Assembly (NCBI RefSeq): GCF_000507185.2 | Contig: NZ_AYTM02000002.1 | Span: 4,375,501-4,439,500 of the forward strand | DNA from: Pseudomonas syringae KCTC 12500 | GTDB lineage: Bacteria > Pseudomonadota > Gammaproteobacteria > Pseudomonadales > Pseudomonadaceae | Length of the DNA stretch: 64,000 nt | Direction: 5' to 3' | In this document: positions 1 to 9,405 of the stretch, in pieces | Numbering within the stretch: position 1 is the stretch's first letter | Layout: each line of letters begins with the position of its first letter | Translations under genes and position numbers: made by a program | The notes under the pieces: generated by a model | Database searches by the model: none | Told to the model about the DNA's origin: nothing | The model's input: only the letters and a program-made list of their open reading frames with translations

Positions 1-1266
1 ACCATTGGCGTACCTGCCGAGCGCATCGAGACTGAAGTCAACAAGCGTCTGCAACAGACCGCGCGTAAAGCCAAGATCCCGGGCTTCCGCCCTGGCAAGG
101 TGCCTATGAGCGTGATTCGTCAGCGTTACGAGGACGGCGCACGTCAGGAAGCACTGGGCGATCTGATTCAGGCTACTTTTTATGAAGCTGTGGTTGAGCA
201 GAAGCTGAACCCGGCCGGTGCTCCTGCTGTAGAGCCCAAGTCGTTCGAAAAAGGCAAAGATCTGGAATACGTGGCTACTTTCGAAGTATTCCCGGAATTC
301 ACCGTTGCCGGCTTCGACAGCATCTCCGTAGAGCGCCTGTCTGCCGACGTGGCTGACAGCGATCTCGACAACATGCTTGAAGTGCTGCGCAAGCAGAACG
401 TTCGTTTCGAAGTGGCTGATCGTGCTGCCCAGAACGAAGACCAGTTGAACATCGATTTCGTCGGCAAGGTCGACGGCGAAGTGTTCGCTGGCGGTTCCGC
501 TACCGGCACCCAGCTGGTTCTGGGTTCCGGCCGCATGATCCCTGGTTTCGAAGACGGTCTGGTTGGCGCCAAGGCCGGTGAAGAGCGCGTTCTGAACGTG
601 ACCTTCCCTGAGGACTATCAGAACCTCGAGCTGGCCGGCAAGGCTGCCGAGTTCACCGTGACCGTCAACACCGTTTCCGAGCCAAAGCTGCCTGAGCTGA
701 ACGAAGAGTTCTTCAAGCAGTTCGGTATCAAGGAAACCGGTATCGAAGGCTTCCGCACCGAAGTTCGCAAGAACATGGAGCGCGAGCTGCGTCAGGCGAT
801 CAAGTCCAAGGTCAAGAATCAGGTCATGGACGGTCTGCTGGCCGCCAACCCGATCGAAGTGCCTAAAGCGCTGCTGGAAAACGAAGTCAACCGTCTGCGT
901 GTGCAGGCCGTTCAGCAGTTCGGCGGCAACATCAAGCCTGACCAGCTGCCGGCAGAGCTGTTCGAAGAGCAGGCCAAGCGCCGCGTCGAGCTGGGTCTGA
1001 TCGTTGCCGAGGTCGTCAAGCAGTTCGACCTCAAGCCTGATGACGCTCGCGTTCGCGAAATGATTCAGGAAATGGCCTCCGCCTATCAGGAGCCTGAGCA
1101 GGTCGTTGCCTGGTACTACAAGAACGAGCAGCAAATGAACGAGGTACGTTCTGTTGTGCTTGAAGAGCAAGTTGTAGATACTGTTTTGCAGAAAGCTAGC
1201 GTGACCGACAAATCGGTCTCCTACGAAGAAGCTGTCAAGCCGGTGGAAGCTCCAAAAGCCGACTGA
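1..1266 (+). CDS. tig: Trigger factor, 5' end cut by the window
   Basis: Ribosome-associated chaperone and peptidyl-prolyl isomerase that meets nascent chains at the exit tunnel. The frame is open from base 1, so about 421 residues are visible of a family length near 435; only the first dozen or so are missing. The ribosome-docking signature GFRPGKVP is at visible residues 29-36. It is followed by an FKBP-like isomerase domain (the [11 protein letters not shown] and [18 protein letters not shown] stretches) and a long helical C-terminal chaperone domain rich in Glu, Lys and Gln. It is first in the conserved tig-clpP-clpX-lon cluster. A perfect hairpin follows the stop. Confidence 0.97.
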   Translation, partial: TIGVPAERIETEVNKRLQQTARKAKIPGFRPGKVPMSVIRQRYEDGARQEALGDLIQATFYEAVVEQKLNPAGAPAVEPKSFEKGKDLEYVATFEVFPEFTVAGFDSISVERLSADVADSDLDNMLEVLRKQNVRFEVADRAAQNEDQLNIDFVGKVDGEVFAGGSATGTQLVLGSGRMIPGFEDGLVGAKAGEERVLNVTFPEDYQNLELAGKAAEFTVTVNTVSEPKLPELNEEFFKQFGIKETGIEGFRTEVRKNMERELRQAIKSKVKNQVMDGLLAANPIEVPKALLENEVNRLRVQAVQQFGGNIKPDQLPAELFEEQAKRRVELGLIVAEVVKQFDLKPDDARVREMIQEMASAYQEPEQVVAWYYKNEQQMNEVRSVVLEEQVVDTVLQKASVTDKSVSYEEAVKPVEAPKAD

Positions 1267-1290
1267 TTTCTCTTTTCGTGCGAAAACACC

Positions 1291-1318
1291 CACAAGCCAG
1301 CCTTCGCGCTGGCTTGTG
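1291..1318 (+). terminator. Hairpin between tig and clpP
   Basis: Perfect 11-bp stem, CACAAGCCAGC pairing with GCTGGCTTGTG around a 6-nt loop. No T-run follows, so it may be an attenuator or mRNA-stabilising hairpin rather than a full intrinsic terminator; tig-clpP readthrough is plausible. Confidence 0.6.
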
Positions 1319-1357
1319 CGTATTCAAGACTCGACTATTTGGGAGTGAATGCAGGAC

Positions 1358-1999
1358 ATGTCCCGCAATTCTTATATTCAGCAGAACTCTGACATCCAGG
1401 CCGCTGGCGGCCTGGTCCCGATGGTTATCGAGCAGTCCGCCCGTGGCGAACGCGCCTATGACATCTATTCGCGCCTTCTCAAGGAGCGAGTCATCTTTAT
1501 GGTTGGTCCGGTAGAGGACTACATGGCCAACCTTATCGCGGCACAACTGCTCTTCCTTGAAGCGGAAAACCCGGACAAGGATATCCATCTCTACATCAAC
1601 TCGCCGGGCGGTTCGGTGACTGCAGGCATGTCGATCTACGACACCATGCAGTTCATCAAGCCGGACGTTTCGACCATCTGTATCGGTCAGGCTTGCAGCA
1701 TGGGTGCATTCCTGCTGGCCGGCGGTGCAGAAGGCAAGCGTCATTGCCTGCCCAACTCGCGGATGATGATTCACCAGCCGCTGGGCGGTTTCCAGGGCCA
1801 GGCGTCGGACATCGACATCCATGCCAAGGAAATCCTGCACATTCGTCATCGTCTCAACTCGCTGCTGGCGCATCACACCGGCCAGAGCCTCGAAACCATC
1901 GAGCGCGATACCGAGCGTGACAACTTCATGAGCGCAGAGCGTGCAGCCGAATACGGCCTGATCGACTCGGTGATCAACAAGCGTCAAATGCCTGCCTAA
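1358..1999 (+). CDS. clpP: ATP-dependent Clp protease proteolytic subunit
   Basis: Serine peptidase that forms the double-heptamer chamber and degrades substrates fed by ClpX or ClpA. Numbered from the ATG at 1358 (213 residues, the usual length), the triad is S114 in the GQACSMGA motif, H139 in MMIHQPLGG and D188 in [10 protein letters not shown]. An in-frame ATG at 1349 would add MQD. GGGAG at 1341-1345 is too close to 1349 and rather far from 1358, so the start is uncertain by three codons. clpX follows after about 106 nt. Confidence 0.96.
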
Positions 2000-2017
2000 G
2001 CGGCTCAAAATGTAGGG

Positions 2018-2034
2018 GGTCGGCACAACCGACC
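2018..2034 (+). other. Hairpin between clpP and clpX
   Basis: GGTCGG pairs with CCGACC around CACAA. It lies just upstream of the sigma-32-like clpX promoter and has no T-run; it is probably a 3'-end or processing hairpin for clpP. Confidence 0.4.
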
Positions 2035-2043
2035 GCCTGCGGA

Positions 2044-2072
2044 CTTGAAAAAGCCCGCAATAGCCTTCATCT
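2044..2072 (+). promoter_or_regulatory. Sigma-32-like heat-shock promoter of clpX
   Basis: CTTGAAA at 2044-2050 is a perfect sigma-32 -35 element. A 14-nt spacer leads to CTTCATCT at 2065-2072, six of eight matches to CCCCATNT. It ends about 33 nt before the clpX ATG. The spacer equals that of the lon promoter. Heat-shock control of clpX and lon is established in proteobacteria; the element itself is read from sequence. Confidence 0.6.
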
Positions 2073-2105
2073 TGTGTTGCAAGCCTACCGGATTGGATCG
2101 ATCGA

Positions 2106-3389
2106 ATGACTGACACCCGCAACGGCGAGGACAACGGCAAATTGCTCTATTGCTCCTTCTGTGGCAAAAGCCAGCATGAAGTGCGCAAATTGATTGCCGG
2201 CCCCTCGGTCTTTATCTGCGACGAGTGCGTCGACCTGTGCAATGACATCATCCGTGAGGAGGTGCAGGAAGCCCAGGCCGAAAGCAGCGCGCATAAATTG
2301 CCTTCGCCTAAAGAAATCAGCGGCATCCTTGACCAGTACGTCATCGGTCAGGAACGTGCCAAAAAGGTTCTCGCAGTAGCGGTGTACAACCACTACAAGC
2401 GTTTGAATCAGCGTGACAAGAAGAACGACGACGTCGAACTGGGCAAAAGCAACATCCTGCTGATCGGCCCTACGGGCTCCGGCAAGACGCTGCTGGCCGA
2501 GACACTGGCTCGCCTGCTTAACGTGCCGTTCACCATTGCTGACGCCACCACCCTGACCGAAGCCGGTTATGTGGGTGAGGACGTCGAAAACATTATCCAG
2601 AAGCTGTTGCAGAAATGTGATTACGATGTCGAGAAGGCCCAGATGGGTATTGTCTACATCGACGAAATCGACAAGATTTCGCGCAAATCCGACAACCCTT
2701 CAATCACTCGTGACGTGTCCGGTGAAGGCGTGCAGCAAGCCTTGCTGAAACTGATCGAGGGCACCGTGGCTTCCGTTCCGCCTCAAGGTGGTCGCAAGCA
2801 CCCGCAGCAGGAATTCCTGCAGGTGGACACGCGTAATATCCTCTTTATCTGCGGTGGCGCCTTCTCGGGCCTGGAAAAGGTCATTCAGAACCGTTCCACC
2901 CGTGGCGGCATCGGCTTCAACGCCGAGGTTCGCAGCAAGGAGGAGGGTAAGAAGGTTGGCGAGTCGCTGCGTGAAGTCGAGCCTGACGATCTCGTCAAGT
3001 TCGGTCTGATCCCCGAGTTCGTGGGCCGTCTGCCGGTGCTTGCGACGCTGGACGAGCTGGATGAGGCTGCGTTGATACAGATCCTCACCGAGCCGAAGAA
3101 CGCGCTGACCAAGCAGTATGCCAAGCTGTTCGAGATGGAAGGTGTGGACCTCGAGTTCCGTACCGATGCGCTGAAATCGGTTGCCCGTCGCGCGCTGGAG
3201 CGCAAGACCGGTGCCCGTGGCCTGCGTTCGATTCTCGAAGGCGTTCTGCTCGACACCATGTACGAAATCCCGTCGCAGAGCGATGTGAGCAAGGTGGTGA
3301 TCGACGAAAGCGTTATCGATGGCACGTCCAAGCCGCTGTTGATCTACGAAAACAGTGAGCCGCCTGCCAAGGTTGCTCCCGACGCATAA
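2106..3389 (+). CDS. clpX: ATP-dependent Clp protease ATP-binding subunit ClpX
   Basis: AAA+ unfoldase, 427 aa, that recognises tagged substrates and threads them into ClpP. The N-terminal zinc-binding domain has C16-x2-C19 and C38-x2-C41. Walker A GPTGSGKT is at residues 121-128, Walker B is in the VYIDEIDKI stretch, and the [12 protein letters not shown] segment contains the IGF-type ClpP-docking loop. Full length, with the C-terminal ClpB D2-like small domain. The ribosome site before the ATG is weak. A sigma-32-like promoter precedes it and a strong terminator follows it. Confidence 0.97.
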   Translation: MTDTRNGEDNGKLLYCSFCGKSQHEVRKLIAGPSVFICDECVDLCNDIIREEVQEAQAESSAHKLPSPKEISGILDQYVIGQERAKKVLAVAVYNHYKRLNQRDKKNDDVELGKSNILLIGPTGSGKTLLAETLARLLNVPFTIADATTLTEAGYVGEDVENIIQKLLQKCDYDVEKAQMGIVYIDEIDKISRKSDNPSITRDVSGEGVQQALLKLIEGTVASVPPQGGRKHPQQEFLQVDTRNILFICGGAFSGLEKVIQNRSTRGGIGFNAEVRSKEEGKKVGESLREVEPDDLVKFGLIPEFVGRLPVLATLDELDEAALIQILTEPKNALTKQYAKLFEMEGVDLEFRTDALKSVARRALERKTGARGLRSILEGVLLDTMYEIPSQSDVSKVVIDESVIDGTSKPLLIYENSEPPAKVAPDA

Positions 3390-3420
3390 ACGCATGTTCA
3401 TAGGCGTGAAGTAATACTGA

Positions 3421-3453
3421 AGGGGGCCTTTTTGGTCCCCTTTTGCATTTTTA
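3421..3453 (+). terminator. Rho-independent terminator of clpX
   Basis: An 8-bp stem, AGGGGGCC (3421-3428) with GGTCCCCT (3434-3441), T5 loop, followed by a T-rich tract. Confidence 0.85.
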
Positions 3454-3509
3454 AGCCGCTCATTCGTTTTGTATGAAGAAACTGATCTTGGCGGGTCGCG
3501 CCTCTAGAG

Positions 3510-3538
3510 CTTGTTTTTTTTGGACGCTACCCCCATCT
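3510..3538 (+). promoter_or_regulatory. Sigma-32-like heat-shock promoter of lon
   Basis: CTTGTTT at 3510-3516, a 14-nt spacer, then CCCCATCT at 3531-3538, a perfect match to the sigma-32 -10 consensus CCCCATNT. It would start lon about 50 nt upstream of its ATG. Confidence 0.75.
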
Positions 3539-3594
3539 TGGCTTCAAGCTAATTCCATCTGTCCCGGCCAATTGGCCGCCGTAGAGGCGAAATC

Positions 3595-5991
3595 ATGAAG
3601 ACCACTATTGAATTGCCTCTCTTGCCATTGCGTGATGTCGTGGTTTATCCGCACATGGTTATCCCGCTGTTCGTGGGGCGCGAGAAGTCTATCGAAGCCC
3701 TTGAAGCGGCAATGACAGGCGACAAGCAGATCCTGCTGCTCGCGCAAAGAAATCCGGCTGACGACGATCCTGATGAAAAGGCTCTGTACAGCGTCGGCAC
3801 CATTGCCACCGTATTGCAATTGCTCAAGCTGCCCGATGGCACCGTCAAGGTGCTGGTCGAAGGTGAGCAGCGTGGTTCGGTAGAGCGTTTCATCGAAGTC
3901 GATGGCCACTACCGAGCAGACGTCGCGCTGATCGAAGAAGTCGACGCACCGGATCGTGAATCCGAAGTGTTCGTGCGCAGCCTGCTGGCTCAGTTCGAGC
4001 AATACGTGCAACTGGGCAAGAAAGTCCCGGCAGAGGTCCTGTCGTCGCTTAACAGCATCGATGAGCCTGGCCGCCTGGTCGACACCATGGCAGCGCACAT
4101 GGCGCTCAAAATCGAGCAGAAGCAGGAAATCCTCGAGATTATCGATCTGTCAGCCCGTGTCGAGCACGTGCTGGCCTTGCTGGATGCCGAAATCGACCTG
4201 CTGCAGGTTGAAAAACGCATTCGCGGTCGTGTGAAGAAGCAAATGGAGCGCAGCCAGCGCGAGTACTACCTGAATGAGCAGATGAAGGCCATTCAGAAGG
4301 AACTGGGCGATGGCGACGAAGGCCACAACGAGATCGAAGAGCTGAAAAAGCGCATCGACGCTGCCGGCCTGCCCAAGGACGCTCTGACCAAGGCGAATGC
4401 CGAGCTGAACAAGCTCAAGCAAATGTCACCGATGTCGGCCGAAGCGACTGTGGTTCGCTCCTACATCGACTGGCTGGTTCAGGTGCCGTGGAAGGCGCAA
4501 AGCAAGGTACGTCTGGACCTTGCGCGCGCCGAAGCGATTCTCGATGCCGACCATTATGGTCTGGACGAGGTCAAGGAACGCATCCTCGAATACCTCGCTG
4601 TGCAAAAGCGCGTGAAGAAGATTCGCGGCCCTGTGCTGTGTCTGGTAGGTCCTCCAGGTGTGGGTAAAACCTCCCTGGCGGAGTCCATCGCCAACGCGAC
4701 CAATCGCAAATTTGTGCGTATGGCACTGGGTGGCGTGCGTGACGAGGCTGAAATTCGTGGTCATCGCCGGACTTACATCGGTTCGATGCCAGGAAGATTG
4801 ATACAAAAGATGACAAAGGTGGGCGTTCGCAACCCGCTGTTCCTGCTTGACGAAATCGACAAGATGGGCAGTGACATGCGTGGCGATCCGGCGTCGGCAC
4901 TGCTCGAGGTGCTTGATCCCGAGCAGAACCACAATTTCAACGATCACTACCTTGAGGTCGACTACGATCTTTCGGACGTGATGTTCCTCTGCACGTCGAA
5001 CTCGATGAACATTCCGCCAGCGCTGCTGGACCGGATGGAAGTCATTCGCCTGCCGGGCTACACCGAAGACGAAAAGATCAACATCGCCGTCAAGTACCTC
5101 TCGCCCAAGCAGATTCAGGCCAACGGCTTGAAGAAAGGCGAGATCAGTTTTGACGAGGAAGCGATCCGCGACATCATCCGTTACTACACCCGTGAAGCGG
5201 GTGTGCGCGGGCTTGAGCGGCAGATTGCCAAGGTCTGCCGCAAGGCGGTCAAAGAGCACGCGATGGAAAAACGTTTCGCGGTGCAGGTCACTGCCGACAT
5301 GCTCGAGCACTTCCTGGGCGTGCGCAAGTTCCGCTACGGGCTGGCAGAGCAGCAGGATCAGATCGGTCAGGTCACCGGCCTGGCGTGGACTCAGGTGGGC
5401 GGCGAACTACTGACCATCGAAGCGGCGGTCGTATCGGGCAAGGGGCAGTTGATCAAGACCGGTTCGCTGGGTGATGTCATGGTCGAATCCATTACCGCAG
5501 CCCAGACAGTGGTTCGCAGCCGCGCCCGTAGCCTGGGCATCCCCGCTGATTTCCACGAGAAACACGACACGCATATTCACATGCCGGAAGGCGCCACGCC
5601 GAAGGATGGACCGAGTGCTGGCGTGGGCATGTGCACCGCACTTGTTTCGGCGCTTACACAGATTCCTGTGCGGGCAGATGTGGCAATGACGGGCGAAATT
5701 ACCCTGCGTGGTCAAGTGCTGGCGATTGGTGGTTTGAAGGAAAAACTTCTGGCCGCACACCGTGGTGGAATCAAGACGGTGATCATTCCAGAAGAAAACG
5801 TGCGTGATTTGAAGGAGATTCCTGACAATATCAAGCAGGATCTGCAGATCAAGCCCGTTAAATGGATTGACGAAGTCCTGCAAATTGCGCTGCAATACGC
5901 GCCGGAGCCTTTGCCGGACGTGGCTACAGATCTGGTCGCCAAGGAAGAGAAGCGCGAGTCTGACTCTAAGGACAGAATTAGCACGCATTAA
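3595..5991 (+). CDS. lon: ATP-dependent protease La (Lon)
   Basis: Cytosolic AAA+ serine-lysine protease (798 aa) that removes damaged and regulatory proteins. An N-terminal LON substrate-binding domain starts at about residue 6 ([13 protein letters not shown]), followed by a coiled-coil region near 200-250. Walker A GPPGVGKT is at 352-359 and Walker B is in the LFLLDEIDK stretch. The protease dyad is S674 in PKDGPSAG and K717 in GGLKEKLL; the 43-residue separation equals that of E. coli Lon (S679/K722). The GAGG ribosome site is about 7 nt before the ATG. The Lys/Glu/Ser-rich tail is normal for Pseudomonas Lon. Confidence 0.97.
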   Translation: MKTTIELPLLPLRDVVVYPHMVIPLFVGREKSIEALEAAMTGDKQILLLAQRNPADDDPDEKALYSVGTIATVLQLLKLPDGTVKVLVEGEQRGSVERFIEVDGHYRADVALIEEVDAPDRESEVFVRSLLAQFEQYVQLGKKVPAEVLSSLNSIDEPGRLVDTMAAHMALKIEQKQEILEIIDLSARVEHVLALLDAEIDLLQVEKRIRGRVKKQMERSQREYYLNEQMKAIQKELGDGDEGHNEIEELKKRIDAAGLPKDALTKANAELNKLKQMSPMSAEATVVRSYIDWLVQVPWKAQSKVRLDLARAEAILDADHYGLDEVKERILEYLAVQKRVKKIRGPVLCLVGPPGVGKTSLAESIANATNRKFVRMALGGVRDEAEIRGHRRTYIGSMPGRLIQKMTKVGVRNPLFLLDEIDKMGSDMRGDPASALLEVLDPEQNHNFNDHYLEVDYDLSDVMFLCTSNSMNIPPALLDRMEVIRLPGYTEDEKINIAVKYLSPKQIQANGLKKGEISFDEEAIRDIIRYYTREAGVRGLERQIAKVCRKAVKEHAMEKRFAVQVTADMLEHFLGVRKFRYGLAEQQDQIGQVTGLAWTQVGGELLTIEAAVVSGKGQLIKTGSLGDVMVESITAAQTVVRSRARSLGIPADFHEKHDTHIHMPEGATPKDGPSAGVGMCTALVSALTQIPVRADVAMTGEITLRGQVLAIGGLKEKLLAAHRGGIKTVIIPEENVRDLKEIPDNIKQDLQIKPVKWIDEVLQIALQYAPEPLPDVATDLVAKEEKRESDSKDRISTH

Positions 5992-6007
5992 GTCTGGGCA
6001 GGCTTCC

Positions 6008-6037
6008 TTGACAGCTTTTTAGAGCCCTTGTTATAAA
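6008..6037 (+). promoter_or_regulatory. Strong sigma-70 promoter of hupB
   Basis: TTGACA at 6008-6013 (perfect -35), an 18-nt spacer, and TATAAA at 6032-6037. It predicts a start near 6044 and a leader of roughly 95 nt for the abundant HU protein. An AGAGCC/GGCTCT inverted pair overlaps the -10 and may also act as a weak lon 3' hairpin. Confidence 0.8.
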
Positions 6038-6137
6038 GCGGCTCTTTAAAGCAATCACCGGCAAGCCTTCCAGCGCTCGTTTTGCTTAACACCTAAAACT
6101 TAGAAACATACTCAAAATAGAGATAAGGGGACTTAGA

Positions 6138-6410
6138 GTGAACAAGTCGGAACTGATTGATGCTATCGCTGCATCTGCTGATATCCCGAAAGCTGCTGCT
6201 GGCCGTGCGCTGGACGCAGTGATCGAATCCGTCACTGGCGCTCTGAAGGCTGGCGACTCGGTTGTTTTGGTTGGCTTTGGTACGTTCTCCGTGACTGATC
6301 GTCCTGCTCGCATCGGTCGCAACCCTCAGACTGGCAAGACGCTGGAAATCGCTGCTGCCAAGAAACCAGGTTTCAAAGCCGGTAAAGCTCTCAAAGAAGC
6401 TGTCAACTAA
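6138..6410 (+). CDS. hupB: DNA-binding protein HU-beta
   Basis: Small histone-like nucleoid protein (90 aa) that bends DNA as a dimer. It shows the whole HU/IHF fold: an N-terminal helical dimerisation part starting [13 protein letters not shown], the GFGTFSV core strand, the DNA-binding arm with [10 protein letters not shown], and the C-terminal [15 protein letters not shown] helix. It starts at GTG with AAGGGG 8 nt upstream. It lies between lon and ppiD as in other Pseudomonas. Confidence 0.97.
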   Translation: MNKSELIDAIAASADIPKAAAGRALDAVIESVTGALKAGDSVVLVGFGTFSVTDRPARIGRNPQTGKTLEIAAAKKPGFKAGKALKEAVN

Positions 6411-6431
6411 GCCTCTCGATGCCTTTGCCCG

Positions 6432-6456
6432 CTGGATCGGGCCTGTCCTGATCCAG
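6432..6456 (+). other. Hairpin upstream of the tRNA-like element
   Basis: Perfect 7-bp arms CTGGATC and GATCCAG around an 11-nt loop, starting about 20 nt after the hupB stop. No T-run follows, so it may be a processing hairpin. Confidence 0.4.
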
Positions 6457-6460
6457 TAGC

Positions 6461-6516
6461 GGAGCGGTGGTGCATTCGGTTGCGACACCGAAGGGTTCGA
6501 GCCCTACCGCTTCGTC
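6461..6516 (+). pseudogene. tRNA-Asp-like remnant lacking the anticodon arm
   Basis: Bases 6461-6489 follow the 5' half of bacterial tRNA-Asp: acceptor strand GGAGCGG, then a D-arm with the ATTCGGTT loop and CGACACC. The sequence then passes almost directly to a T-arm (AGGGTTCGAGCCCT) and a 3' acceptor strand (CCGCTTC) that pairs with the 5' strand, one pair being G-U. About 20 nt, including the anticodon stem-loop, is missing, so it cannot be a working tRNA. It may be a decayed tRNA gene or a tRNA-like structured 3' end of the hupB transcript. Confidence 0.5.
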
Positions 6517-6525
6517 AGTTACGAG

Positions 6526-6554
6526 AAGGCGCATCCTCGGATGCGCCTTTCTTC
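6526..6554 (+). terminator. Rho-independent terminator after hupB and the tRNA-like element
   Basis: AAGGCGCATCC and GGATGCGCCTT form an 11-bp stem around a very short loop, followed by a T-rich TTTCTTCT tract. It separates hupB from ppiD. Confidence 0.85.
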
Positions 6555-6615
6555 TATCCGCTTTCTACCCACGCTCCGCGGTTGGTTAGTCAGTACAACC
6601 GTTTTGGGGGACGCA

Positions 6616-8499
6616 ATGCTGCAGAACATCAGGGACAATTCACAAGGCTGGATTGCCAAGACAATTATCGGACTCATCATCGCCTTGATGGCCTTCACCG
6701 GCATCGAAGCGATGTTTACCGCTACCAGCAACAAGCAGAACGCGGCTGAAGTCAACGGCGAGGACATCTCTCAGAATGAGTTGAGCCAGGCCGTCGACAT
6801 GCAGCGCCGCCAGTTGGCTCAACAGCTTTCGCAACAGTTGGGCAAGGATTTCGATCCTGCCATGCTGGATGAAAAGCTGTTGCGCGAATCAGCGCTCAAG
6901 GGCCTGATCGACCGCAAGCTGCTGCTGCAAGGCGCGGCGGATGCCAAGTTCTCGTTTTCCGACGCGGCACTGGATCAGCAGCTTTTGCAGACGCCTGAGT
7001 TTCAGGTGGATGGCAAGTTCAGCGCAGACCGTTTCGATCAGGTCATTCGCCAGTTGGGTTACAGCCGTCTGCAGTTCCGCCAGATGCTGGGTCAGGAAAT
7101 GCTCATCGGTCAGGTGCGTGCAGGTGTTGCCGGCAGTGCCTTTGTAACCGACGCACAGGTTGAAGCCTTCGCACGCCTCGAAAAGCAGACCCGTGATTTT
7201 GCGTCGCTGACCCTGCCTGCCGATACCTCGGCGGTCAAGGTGACCGATGACGAAGTCAAGGCTCACTACGAGGAGCATGCCAAGGAGTTCATGAGCCCTG
7301 AGCAGGTCGTACTCGACTACATCGAATTGAAGAAGTCGTCCTTCTTCGACAAGGTGCAGGTCAAGGACGAGGACTTGCAGGCGGCTTATCAGAAGGAAAT
7401 AGCCAATCTGTCCGAACAGCGTCGTGCGGCACACATCCTGATCGAAGTGAACGACAAGCTGAATGACGAGCAGGCCAAGGCGAAGATTGAAGAAATTCAG
7501 CAGCGTCTGGCCAAGGGTGAGGATTTCGCGGCACTGGCCAAGGAATACTCGCAGGATCCTGGTTCGTCTAACAAGGGCGGTGATCTGGGCTACGCAGGCA
7601 AGGGTGTCTATGACCCGGCTTTCGAAGAGGCGCTGTATGCCTTGAACAAGGACCAGGTTTCGCAGCCGGTGCGCACCGACTTCGGCTGGCACCTGATCAA
7701 GCTGCTGGGCGTTGAAGCACCTTCGGTGCCGACCTTTGCCAGTCTGAAAGGCAAGCTGACCAACGATTTGAAATCGCAGCTGGTCGAGCAGAAGTTTGTC
7801 GAAGTGACCAAGCAACTGGAAGACTCGGCGTTTGAATCGTCGGACTTGTCCCAGCCGGCACAGGACCTGGGCCTGAAGGTTCAGACCACTGCACCGTTTG
7901 GTCGTGAAGGCGGCGAAGGCCTGACGGCCAACCGCGCGGTCATCCAGGCGGCATTCAGCCCTGAAGTGCTGGAAGAAGGCGCCAACAGCAACACGCTTGA
8001 GCTGGATCCGGAAACCGTTGTGGTGGTGCGCTCCAAAGAGCACTTGCAACCGCAGCAGTTGCCACTTGAGAGCGTTGCCAGCTCGATTCGCGCTCAACTG
8101 GTCAAGGAGCATGCTTCGGCCGCTGCCAAGGCCAAGGGCGAGGCGCTGCTGGCCGGTCTGCGTGACGGCAAGATCCCGTTGGCGGCCAAGCAGGAAGGTC
8201 GTGACTGGAAGATGATGGAAGCGGTCACTCGCAGTCAGGAAGGGGTTGACCCTCAAGTGCTGCAGACGCTGTTCCGCATGCCCAAGCCGACAGGTAAGGA
8301 CAAGCCGGAGTTCGCCAGCATCACTGCGTCGGATGGCAGCTTCGTGATCGTCCGTCTCAATGGCGTCAATCAGGCGGCTGCGCCGACCGATGCCGAGAAG
8401 GCACAATATCGTCGCTTCCTTGCCTCCCGCGAGGGGCAACAGGATTTCGCGGCGTACCGTGCACAGCTGGAAAGCAAGGCGAAGATCGAGAAGTTCTAA
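6616..8499 (+). CDS. ppiD: Peptidyl-prolyl cis-trans isomerase D (periplasmic foldase, membrane anchored)
   Basis: Inner-membrane-anchored SurA/parvulin-type periplasmic chaperone (627 aa) that helps newly exported proteins. I chose the ATG at 6616 (MLQNIRDNSQGW) because GGGGGA lies just upstream and PpiD begins this way; the frame is open further upstream across the terminator, which is not plausible coding. One membrane helix is at about residues 16-34, then a SurA-N-like domain, a parvulin domain around 265-360 (RRAAHILIEVND ... LGYAGKGVYDPAFEEALYAL) and a C-terminal chaperone region. E. coli also has hupB-ppiD. Confidence 0.95.
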   Translation: MLQNIRDNSQGWIAKTIIGLIIALMAFTGIEAMFTATSNKQNAAEVNGEDISQNELSQAVDMQRRQLAQQLSQQLGKDFDPAMLDEKLLRESALKGLIDRKLLLQGAADAKFSFSDAALDQQLLQTPEFQVDGKFSADRFDQVIRQLGYSRLQFRQMLGQEMLIGQVRAGVAGSAFVTDAQVEAFARLEKQTRDFASLTLPADTSAVKVTDDEVKAHYEEHAKEFMSPEQVVLDYIELKKSSFFDKVQVKDEDLQAAYQKEIANLSEQRRAAHILIEVNDKLNDEQAKAKIEEIQQRLAKGEDFAALAKEYSQDPGSSNKGGDLGYAGKGVYDPAFEEALYALNKDQVSQPVRTDFGWHLIKLLGVEAPSVPTFASLKGKLTNDLKSQLVEQKFVEVTKQLEDSAFESSDLSQPAQDLGLKVQTTAPFGREGGEGLTANRAVIQAAFSPEVLEEGANSNTLELDPETVVVVRSKEHLQPQQLPLESVASSIRAQLVKEHASAAAKAKGEALLAGLRDGKIPLAAKQEGRDWKMMEAVTRSQEGVDPQVLQTLFRMPKPTGKDKPEFASITASDGSFVIVRLNGVNQAAAPTDAEKAQYRRFLASREGQQDFAAYRAQLESKAKIEKF

Positions 8500-8516
8500 T
8501 CTCGAAACGCGCAAAT

Positions 8517-8550
8517 AAAGAAGGCCGCTCATTGAGCGGCCTTCTTTTTG
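8517..8550. terminator. Convergent terminator between ppiD and fabI
   Basis: Perfect 14-bp stem, arms 8517-8530 and 8534-8547, 3-nt loop, with T-runs usable on the + strand and a shorter one on the - strand. It sits between two converging genes. Confidence 0.9.
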
Positions 8551-8592
8551 AGTCCGGGAAAGTACCGCTCGCGAGGAGCGGCGTTTACCGTA

Positions 8593-9387
8593 TCACTCGT
8601 CCATGCTGCCCATCGCGGTGGTGTTGAAGCCGCCGTCGACGTACATGATTTCACCGCTGATGCCCGACGCCAGGTCAGAGCACAGGAACGCGCCGGCGTT
8701 GCCGACTTCGTCGATGGTGACGTTGCGGCGCAGAGGAGTCTGCGCTTCGTTGGCAGCCAGCATCTTGCGGAAGTTCTTGATGCCTGACGCGGCCAGGGTG
8801 CGGATCGGGCCGGCCGATACAGCATTGACGCGAGTACCTTCCGGGCCGAGGCTGCCGGCCAGGTAACGAACGCCGGCTTCCAGGCTGGCCTTGGCCATGC
8901 CCATGACGTTGTAGTTGGGCATGGTGCGCTCTGCGCCCAGGTAGGACAGGGTCAGCAGGCTGCCATTACGGCCCTTCATCATTTCGCGACCGGCCTTGGC
9001 CAGGGCCACGAAGCTGTAGGCGCTGATGTCATGAGCGATGCGGAAACCTTCGCGCGTGGTGGCTTCGGTGAAGTCGCCATCGAGCTGATCGCCAGGCGCG
9101 AAGCCGACCGAGTGAACGATCACGTCCAGGCCGTCCCATTTCTTGCTCAGCTCTTCGAAGACCTTGTTGATCTCTTCGTCGCTGGCCACGTCGCAAGGGA
9201 AGCACAGCTCAGGACCCGAACCCCAGCCTGCGGCGAACTCTTCGACACGACCCTTGAGTTTGTCGTTCTGGTAGGTGAAGGCAAGCTCTGCGCCTTCACG
9301 ATGCATGGCGGCGGCAATGCCGGATGCGATGGACAGTTTACTGGCGACACCGACGATCAGGACGCGCTTACCGGCGAGAAAACCCAT
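8593..9387 (-). CDS. fabI: Enoyl-[acyl-carrier-protein] reductase (NADH)
   Basis: Last reductive step of fatty-acid elongation and the triclosan target; 264 aa, SDR fold. The nucleotide-binding loop starts at the [19 protein letters not shown] stretch. The catalytic tyrosine and lysine are Y159 and K166 in the YNVMGMAK motif (E. coli Y156/K163), with the auxiliary Y149 present, as in FabI rather than FabV. It starts with MGFLAGKR, with GAGGAA upstream. It begins only 18 nt after the ABC ATPase stop on the same strand, so it may be read with that operon as well as from its own promoter. Confidence 0.96.
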   Translation of the reverse strand: MGFLAGKRVLIVGVASKLSIASGIAAAMHREGAELAFTYQNDKLKGRVEEFAAGWGSGPELCFPCDVASDEEINKVFEELSKKWDGLDVIVHSVGFAPGDQLDGDFTEATTREGFRIAHDISAYSFVALAKAGREMMKGRNGSLLTLSYLGAERTMPNYNVMGMAKASLEAGVRYLAGSLGPEGTRVNAVSAGPIRTLAASGIKNFRKMLAANEAQTPLRRNVTIDEVGNAGAFLCSDLASGISGEIMYVDGGFNTTAMGSMDE

Positions 9388-9405
9388 GTGTTGTTCCTCT
9401 TCAGG

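Noticed and set aside
1313..1340. Sigma-32 promoter before clpP
   Set aside because: A CTTG is present but the -10 region (ACTATTT) does not resemble CCCCATNT.
6461..6516. A functional tRNA gene
   Set aside because: The anticodon arm is absent and total length is about 54 nt between the acceptor strands; extending upstream gives no acceptor pairing.
6889..8532. 547-codon open frame on the - strand opposite ppiD
   Set aside because: Shadow of ppiD; Leu/Arg/Gln-rich without any recognisable motif, and it runs through the terminator.
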